Positions 60,901 to 64,000 of a stretch of DNA of 64,000 nucleotides are shown here, in pieces. The notes under the pieces were generated by a model. The model was given only the letters and a program-made list of their open reading frames with translations, ran no database searches and was not told the origin of the DNA. Position 1 is the first letter of the stretch. Each line of letters opens with the position of its first letter. The DNA comes from Lytechinus pictus (Eukaryota; Echinodermata; Echinoidea; Temnopleuroida; Toxopneustidae). The DNA lies in the NCBI RefSeq assembly GCF_037042905.1, contig NC_087262.1, positions 24,280,501-24,344,500 of the forward strand, written 5' to 3'. The position numbers and the translations under genes were made by a program.

Positions 60901-62914
60901 GTGTTCCAATCAACATGCTTACAGTTTTATCATAGTTTATTTTCAAATTATTCCTGTTCAACCAGGCAGATAGACTTTCCAGCTCCTTATTAAGGACGAG
61001 TTCGATAACTCTAATATCTTTATGTGAGAAAGATATTACTGTGTCGTCAGCATAAAGGTGTACGGTGCACTCTTTAAATACAGAAATTATATCATCAATA
61101 AATAAAAGGCGGAAAAGCTATGGAACAAGTTGATATCGTACATCCCTCCTGAACTTTCTCTTACTACCTTGAACATGTTGAAGATAAAGCTTAGGACCAC
61201 ATTAGCTCAAGTTACATACTGCTTCATTAAATACATTTTTGATACCATACTTCAACTGAATTGTGTGCATTTCTATATTATTCATTTCAAAAGCTATATA
61301 TTGAGTAGCATAAGTGGACAATGTTAATGATTAACTTCCGTAATATCGATATACAGAGCTTAATTAATCCGGTCAGTACTTCAAATTGACGCAAACAGCG
61401 ACTTGCCATTTTTCTATTGCCACTTTCTCACACCGGTCATGGTACTTTCATAATACGCATCTTTCAACCCATTCTTCAGACTTCATTTACGATTTTTCCC
61501 CATCAAATTATTGGTGCGTTTTTTGAGAATGACCCACAGCTCTATTTTTTGAATGGCAATGATGTTGGTGTTAAAACTACACCACTAGACAAGTGTTTAA
61601 GGACAAGTCCACCCCAACAAAAAGATGATTTTAATAGAAAGAGAAAAATCAAAGAATAACACTGAAATTTTCATCAAAATCGGATTTGATTTTTTTTTTT
61701 TTACATTTTGTGGTTCAACCAAGATGGATATAATTGTCAAATCCGTAAATAAGATGAAATATTGTATACTTCAAACAATAAAAAACAAAAGAAATAATGA
61801 GCTAGTGACATCATCGACTCTTTCATTATTTTGCATATCACTGAGTTGAGCATAGAACTGTTTTTTTTTAAACAATAAGTGATACTTAAAATATCATAAC
61901 ATTTATTTTCCATCCGAATTTGATGAAGTTTTCAGCATCATTCTTGATTTATTTTTCTCTATTTATTCAAATCAACTTTTTTTTCTGGGATAGACTTGTC
62001 CTTTAACAAAGTACTCCAGCAAAAGCATTTCCCACGAATGTTAAATTCATTGTATTAGTCTAGTCTGCGGGCACAGACCCTTGGTTTTTACGCAATTCGC
62101 ATAATGCATAATGCATAGTCTACTCTAGACAGAGCCTTTGACAAATAAGAGTCAGTGCTTGCACACTAGTATTAGTCTAACACAAACGGATGTTATTTTA
62201 ACATATTCTGTTGAATAGTTGAACACAACTTGGTACTGTTTTCAAACTCCAGGTTGTATTTCTATAACACCTATAGTTCTCTCAAAACACAAAGTGATGT
62301 TGTTTTGAACCACATAGTTTTAACAGTATATTCCAGCATCATGTGACCAAAGTTTTGTTGAGAAAAAAACTAGAACAATATTACACAAATATTTATTTAT
62401 TTTATCAACTTACTTTCCGGGCAAGGTGATAACAAAATAAGAAAGTTTAAGCACCAGTCAATGACTGGGATCACATATAGGCCTATAAAAGAATTGAAAA
62501 ATTTTCCGAGAGGTTCTCCATATTGGTTTGTGCGTGTACATGACTACGTGAGTAACGTGACATAATGTAAAATAATCATAAAAATATTATTAAAATCGAA
62601 TCTAACTTTGAAATGAGATTTCATTATAAAGTAGAAGAAAATATGGATATCAAATTAAAAACAAGCAAAGTGAATCAAACAAGCAGTTAATACATTTACA
62701 ACAAAATATGGTACGTCAATTATAGTTGAATTTTGAGAATTGAATAGAGAATAGTAATGAAATCTACGCCGGATTAGCAAATAATTTCCCTAAAAAATTA
62801 TATACAATATGATTTTTTTAAAACTTACTTCAAGAACACCTTCATGTATGTCGGATCCTTCAATCAAACGAACTTTTGTATCATTCGAAGGTTCCTGTGT
62901 TGACGAGGGCTCGA
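42678..62914 (-). CDS. Membrane-anchored SRCR-domain protein, 3' part (8 exons)
   Basis: Eight exons join in one frame with GT-AG junctions to give 447 residues and a stop; the 5' end is outside the window. Three scavenger receptor cysteine-rich domains are seen, with words [16 protein letters not shown] and [10 protein letters not shown] marking each. They are followed by a transmembrane helix ([20 protein letters not shown]), a basic stop-transfer (RRKY) and an acidic tail of about 65 residues ending DSFV, a class I PDZ-ligand pattern. Each domain is split between exons at equivalent points, as in group A SRCR genes. SRCR receptors bind microbial or modified host ligands, and sea urchins have hundreds of them in coelomocytes. 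Ligand unknown. Introns are heavily loaded with transposons. Confidence 0.9.
43007..43599. mobile_element. TTAA-type foldback element, copy 5
   Basis: Begins AGGACAAGTCCAACCC and ends GGGTGGACTTCACCT, followed by TTAA (43600-43603). The left TTAA is no longer intact. Both halves carry ATCGGATGTAAAATAAGAAA or its inverse. It lies only about 40 bp from the last SRCR exon. Confidence 0.75.
43733..43873 (-). CDS. SRCR gene exon: second half of domain 3
   Basis: [17 protein letters not shown] followed by [11 protein letters not shown], the usual C-terminal cysteines of an SRCR domain. Acceptor TCTGTTAG, donor GTAAGT. Confidence 0.92.
43995..44267 (-). pseudogene. LINE ORF2 C-terminal fragment
   Basis: On the - strand the frame reads [20 protein letters not shown] then [10 protein letters not shown] and [13 protein letters not shown]. 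This is the characteristic region after the reverse transcriptase in CR1/jockey-like non-LTR retrotransposons. Lies in the intron between the two domain-3 exons. Only the 3' end of the element is present. Confidence 0.75.
44575..44793 (-). CDS. SRCR gene exon: first half of domain 3
   Basis: [17 protein letters not shown], then YGTVC (usually WGTVC) and [10 protein letters not shown]. Joins the next exon through a split Asp codon. Confidence 0.92.
44925..45820 (-). mobile_element. CR1/L2-like LINE 3' fragment with SINE insertion
   Basis: The frame at 45800-45417 reads [20 protein letters not shown] and [14 protein letters not shown], typical of the C-terminus of LINE ORF2. The 3' UTR continues to about 44925 and ends in an AAATA-rich tail. 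A SINE at 45180-45397 interrupts the 3' UTR. Confidence 0.75.
45180..45397 (+). mobile_element. tRNA-derived SINE, second family
   Basis: The head has A-box TAGCTCAGTCGGTAGAGCG and B-box GGTTCGATTCCC about 50 bp apart, as in a tRNA gene. The acceptor stem pairs poorly and a 140-bp body follows, ending in (AATC)n. A genuine tRNA gene was therefore rejected. Confidence 0.85.
45941..46152. mobile_element. 212-bp hAT-like MITE
   Basis: Starts CAGTGGCGTACAG and ends TTTGGCTCACTG. The flanks CGGGTCAA (45933-45940) and CGGGTCAC (46153-46160) differ at one base, an 8-bp duplication. Related to elements B and 5537-5724. Confidence 0.7.
46877..48998 (-). mobile_element. 5'-truncated CR1/L2-like LINE with target duplication
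   Basis: TTATAATTG is repeated directly at 46868-46876 and 48999-49007, and the 3' end carries a TATACAAGA-type tail. Coding remnants are at 47269-48949. Inserted in the left array of palindrome units. Confidence 0.85.
47269..48949 (-). pseudogene. LINE reverse transcriptase remnant, catalytically dead
   Basis: The frame 48630-47269 has the RT blocks in order: [45 protein letters not shown] (motif A, Asp present), [10 protein letters not shown], then KYADATVII, where the usual YADD is YADA. Loss of that Asp should abolish polymerase activity. The part before it (48949-48668, [15 protein letters not shown]) is in another frame, so there is also a frameshift near 48.7 kb. No endonuclease domain is present. 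Confidence 0.88.
50193..50343 (-). CDS. SRCR gene exon: second half of domain 2
   Basis: [16 protein letters not shown] and [12 protein letters not shown] show the cysteine pattern of the C-terminal half of an SRCR domain. The donor GTACGT is only about 25 bp from a (TA)n tract and the left palindrome array. Confidence 0.88.
50720..53167. mobile_element. hAT-like element of the GGGCGGAAATC family, interrupted
   Basis: Ends CATGGACGGAAATC and GGATTTCCGCCCATG, with perfect 8-bp duplications AATGCAAT (50712-50719 and 53168-53175). Compared with the 264-bp copy at 4564, it is split near 50756 by about 2.2 kb of palindrome-unit repeats. Confidence 0.82.
50757..52960 (-). repeat. Right array of CG-rich palindrome units
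   Basis: CAGGGGCGGATCCAGCCTTC occurs at 50757 and again at about 51423. Units carry GCGAGCGCGAAGCGCGAGC or variants at about 50893, 51128, 51608, 51837, 51944, 52068, 52230 and 52865, with weaker ones at 51029, 51240, 51348, 51733 and 52640-52670. Spacing is mostly 100-125 bp or about twice that. Orientation is opposite to the array at 46190-50150. Confidence 0.8.
53176..53596 (-). repeat. Probable LINE 3' end remnant
   Basis: An AATTC-rich tract followed by A/T-rich sequence with ACATTACAAAATTATACAAG resembles LINE 3' UTRs elsewhere in the window. No coding remnant is attached. Low certainty. Confidence 0.35.
53597..53784 (-). CDS. SRCR gene exon: first half of domain 2
   Basis: [29 protein letters not shown] and [11 protein letters not shown]. 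Acceptor TTTCAG, donor GTATGA, ends in phase 0. Confidence 0.93.
53975..54009. repeat. Short hairpin
   Basis: GCACTTTCAACTCATTC is followed after one base by GAATGAGCTGAAAGTGC, 17-bp arms with one mismatch. Confidence 0.8.
54003..55115. mobile_element. Possible 1.1-kb TIR element
   Basis: AAAGTGCGCCAAAA at the left and TTTTGGCGCACTTT at the right are perfect 14-bp inverted ends. No target duplication recognised and no ORF inside, so this is tentative. Confidence 0.4.
55190..55315. repeat. GAT/GGT microsatellite
   Basis: Runs of GGTGAT and GATGAT triplets. The histidine-rich frame on the - strand is a by-product. Confidence 0.9.
55384..55521 (-). CDS. SRCR gene exon: second half of domain 1
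   Basis: [16 protein letters not shown], then LDQCLQSG and [11 protein letters not shown], with the closing Cys codon split across the intron. Divergent from the SRCR consensus, but cysteine positions and phases fit. Confidence 0.83.
56216..56351 (-). CDS. SRCR gene exon: middle part of domain 1
   Basis: [10 protein letters not shown] then [15 protein letters not shown]. It begins in phase 0 after TTAG at about 56352, whereas the other first-half exons start in phase 2. The start of the domain is on a separate exon at 62829. Confidence 0.85.
56488..57850 (+). mobile_element. CR1/L2-like LINE, 5' truncated
   Basis: The frame runs from about 56497 to the stop at 57558 and contains [29 protein letters not shown] (catalytic Asp pair intact) and [17 protein letters not shown], then [20 protein letters not shown] motifs before the GVPQG block, and the endonuclease, are missing. 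The 3' UTR ends in a GCGC stem followed by (ATT)n at about 57838. It lies in the long intron that splits SRCR domain 1. Confidence 0.88.
58458..58953. mobile_element. TTAA-flanked foldback element, copy 6
   Basis: GGGGAAATTTACCCTGA at the left and CAGGATGAACATCTCCT at the right, with TTAA on both sides (58454-58457 and 58954-58957). Confidence 0.65.
59268..61105 (-). mobile_element. LINE fragment interrupted by a foldback element
   Basis: From 61105 leftward the frame shows [23 protein letters not shown] and GTPKML, then [15 protein letters not shown] and [13 protein letters not shown] in a second frame after a 14-bp duplication near 60788. The C-terminal part is at 59865-59608 and the tail is (AAAC)n near 59270. 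A TTAA-type element (59888-60489) splits it. 5' truncated. Confidence 0.78.
59888..60489. mobile_element. TTAA-flanked foldback element, copy 7
   Basis: AGGACAAGTCCACCCC at the left and GAGGTGGACTTGACCT at the right, with TTAA outside both (59884-59887 and 60490-60493). ATCAAAATCGGATGTGAAAT near the left and its inverse near the right give long imperfect symmetry. Inserted within a LINE, which marks it as the younger event. Confidence 0.85.
61106..61330 (+). pseudogene. LINE C-terminal fragment, + strand
   Basis: [18 protein letters not shown] then [11 protein letters not shown] resembles the WNxLP end of LINE ORF2. It abuts an oppositely oriented LINE fragment at about 61105. Confidence 0.55.
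61601..62002. mobile_element. TTAA-flanked foldback element, copy 8
   Basis: GGACAAGTCCACCCCAAC at the left and GATAGACTTGTCCT at the right with TTAA outside (61597-61600 and 62003-62006). It has lost part of its interior compared with copies 5 and 7. Confidence 0.75.
62007..62828. other. SRCR intron sequence
   Basis: AT-rich, no coding signature or clear element. GCATAATGCATAATGCATAG near 62098 is a short direct repeat. Confidence 0.5.
62829..62914 (-). CDS. SRCR gene exon: start of domain 1
   Basis: A Ser/Thr/Glu-rich linker ([12 protein letters not shown]) leads into [15 protein letters not shown], the normal opening of an SRCR domain. It is joined in phase 0 to the exon at 56351. Acceptor TTCCATAG, donor GTAAGT. 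Preceded by further exons outside the window. Confidence 0.85.
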
Positions 62915-64000
62915 CTATGGAAAAAAAGGTATTGTAATATTCACTGGCAGGTTAATAGTACTAAAATAATAATGTCATATTATTTGAAATAGAAGGATCA
63001 GTAAATCATATCCCCCCCCCCCCTGAAAAGGGTAATAACGTCACATTAAACTAGAACATGTGGTCGAGAGGTCTAAAGTTTAGACATATTGGAAGCCCGA
63101 GGTTCGATAACAGGCGAGGCACTTAATTAAGACTCTTTAATAAACGTACATGAACACTGCAGTTTTGGTACAAACGCGAAAACATGTTGGATAAAATAAA
63201 ATACGACCCTATAAACAGGAGGATTAGTGATTTGAAACATCTTATTGAATTAATGAAAAAAGGATACTATAGACACTTATTATTTCCACCTGTTAATTGT
63301 ATACACATCTTTAGTTCTTTGAATTGTGGTTTGCCCTACAAAAATCGACATCTTTTGAATCTGATTCAAATTCAGGTACAATTCATGTCATTGCTATTCT
63401 TTCTTCGTTAGTTCCATAATCTCAATTTTGTGTCGCTCTCACATAACTGAGATTCAACAAAGCAACAAAAGAAAAAAGAAATCAACGGAATGTTGGCAAC
63501 TGTATCAACTGACAAAATGGAAATCCAAGGCATAAAACCTAATGAGGTGAATCCTCGTACTGAATAATATTTTTCCCATTTATCTTGCAAGTGACCTTAA
63601 TTTGAGTGTTTATTGAGTTCATTCATTTGAATAGATGAACGGGTTTGAACTTCTCCACCGAGTTATGACCTCGTTGTCCTATTCTGATAAAGCAATGACA
63701 TTTTTGTGTGCTTTTTTATCTTCAGAACGATTCGCTCCAGACCCCAATAAAACACCCTTAAAAATAACCAATCCCGGTTACCAATTTAATTTTCAGCTTT
63801 TATTATTTTCAGCTTTTTGCCTTTTACCCCAGCTTTTTCAGGTATCCTTACAGTAAATTATCTACTTAGCGTGACCACCTGCCATGTTATCATGATCACA
63901 GTTCACTATTATTCCCTTTGGTACAAACATGATTCGTCTTCCTTCTTTTACGACTTTGCTAGTTATACCATACAAAATACAAAAGATCAATTCGAAATTC
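62915..64000. other. SRCR intron, nothing recognised
   Basis: No further SRCR exon was found on the - strand up to the window edge, and no clear repeat apart from a short C-run near 63012. Confidence 0.5.

Overview
This is eukaryotic, animal-type sequence: long introns with GT-AG junctions, non-LTR retrotransposon remnants, tRNA-derived SINEs, many short inverted-repeat transposons and microsatellites. Three protein-coding loci are visible: a conserved nine-pass TM9SF3 gene, a single-exon divergent rhodopsin-type receptor, and the 3' part of a membrane-anchored scavenger-receptor (SRCR) gene. Large SRCR repertoires, single-exon expanded GPCRs and frequent TACATGTA palindromes together suggest an echinoderm, most likely a sea urchin. 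That assignment is inference; no search was run.

Layout. 1-5.7 kb is repeat DNA: a GTA microsatellite hit twice by hAT-like elements, plus smaller relatives. TM9SF3 runs on the + strand from 6058 to 31283 in 11 coding exons (582 codons before the stop), followed by a probable 4.9 kb 3' UTR ending near 36.15 kb. Its first intron is 15 kb. It holds an 8.9 kb composite inverted-repeat element (6415-15309) that carries a 32-unit, 110-bp satellite, a second inverted-repeat structure, a foldback insertion and an abutting palindrome. A 0.7 kb palindrome lies just beyond it. The GPCR is an intronless + strand ORF at 38471-39553. The SRCR gene occupies 42678-62914 on the - strand: eight exons encode three SRCR domains, a transmembrane helix and an acidic tail, and the 5' end lies beyond the window.

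The SRCR introns are packed with nested mobile elements: CR1/L2-like LINE fragments, a SINE, TTAA-flanked foldback elements, and two oppositely oriented arrays of units carrying the palindromic core GCTCGCGCTTCGCGCTCGC. The three genes are not an operon and no functional link is evident. TM9SF3 is a Golgi/endosomal housekeeping membrane protein; the GPCR and SRCR protein are cell-surface receptors of families that are highly expanded in echinoids.

The most unusual content is non-coding: the composite satellite-bearing element, the foldback family flanked by TTAA, and the periodic CG-rich palindrome arrays. No complete transposase or intact retrotransposon was seen.
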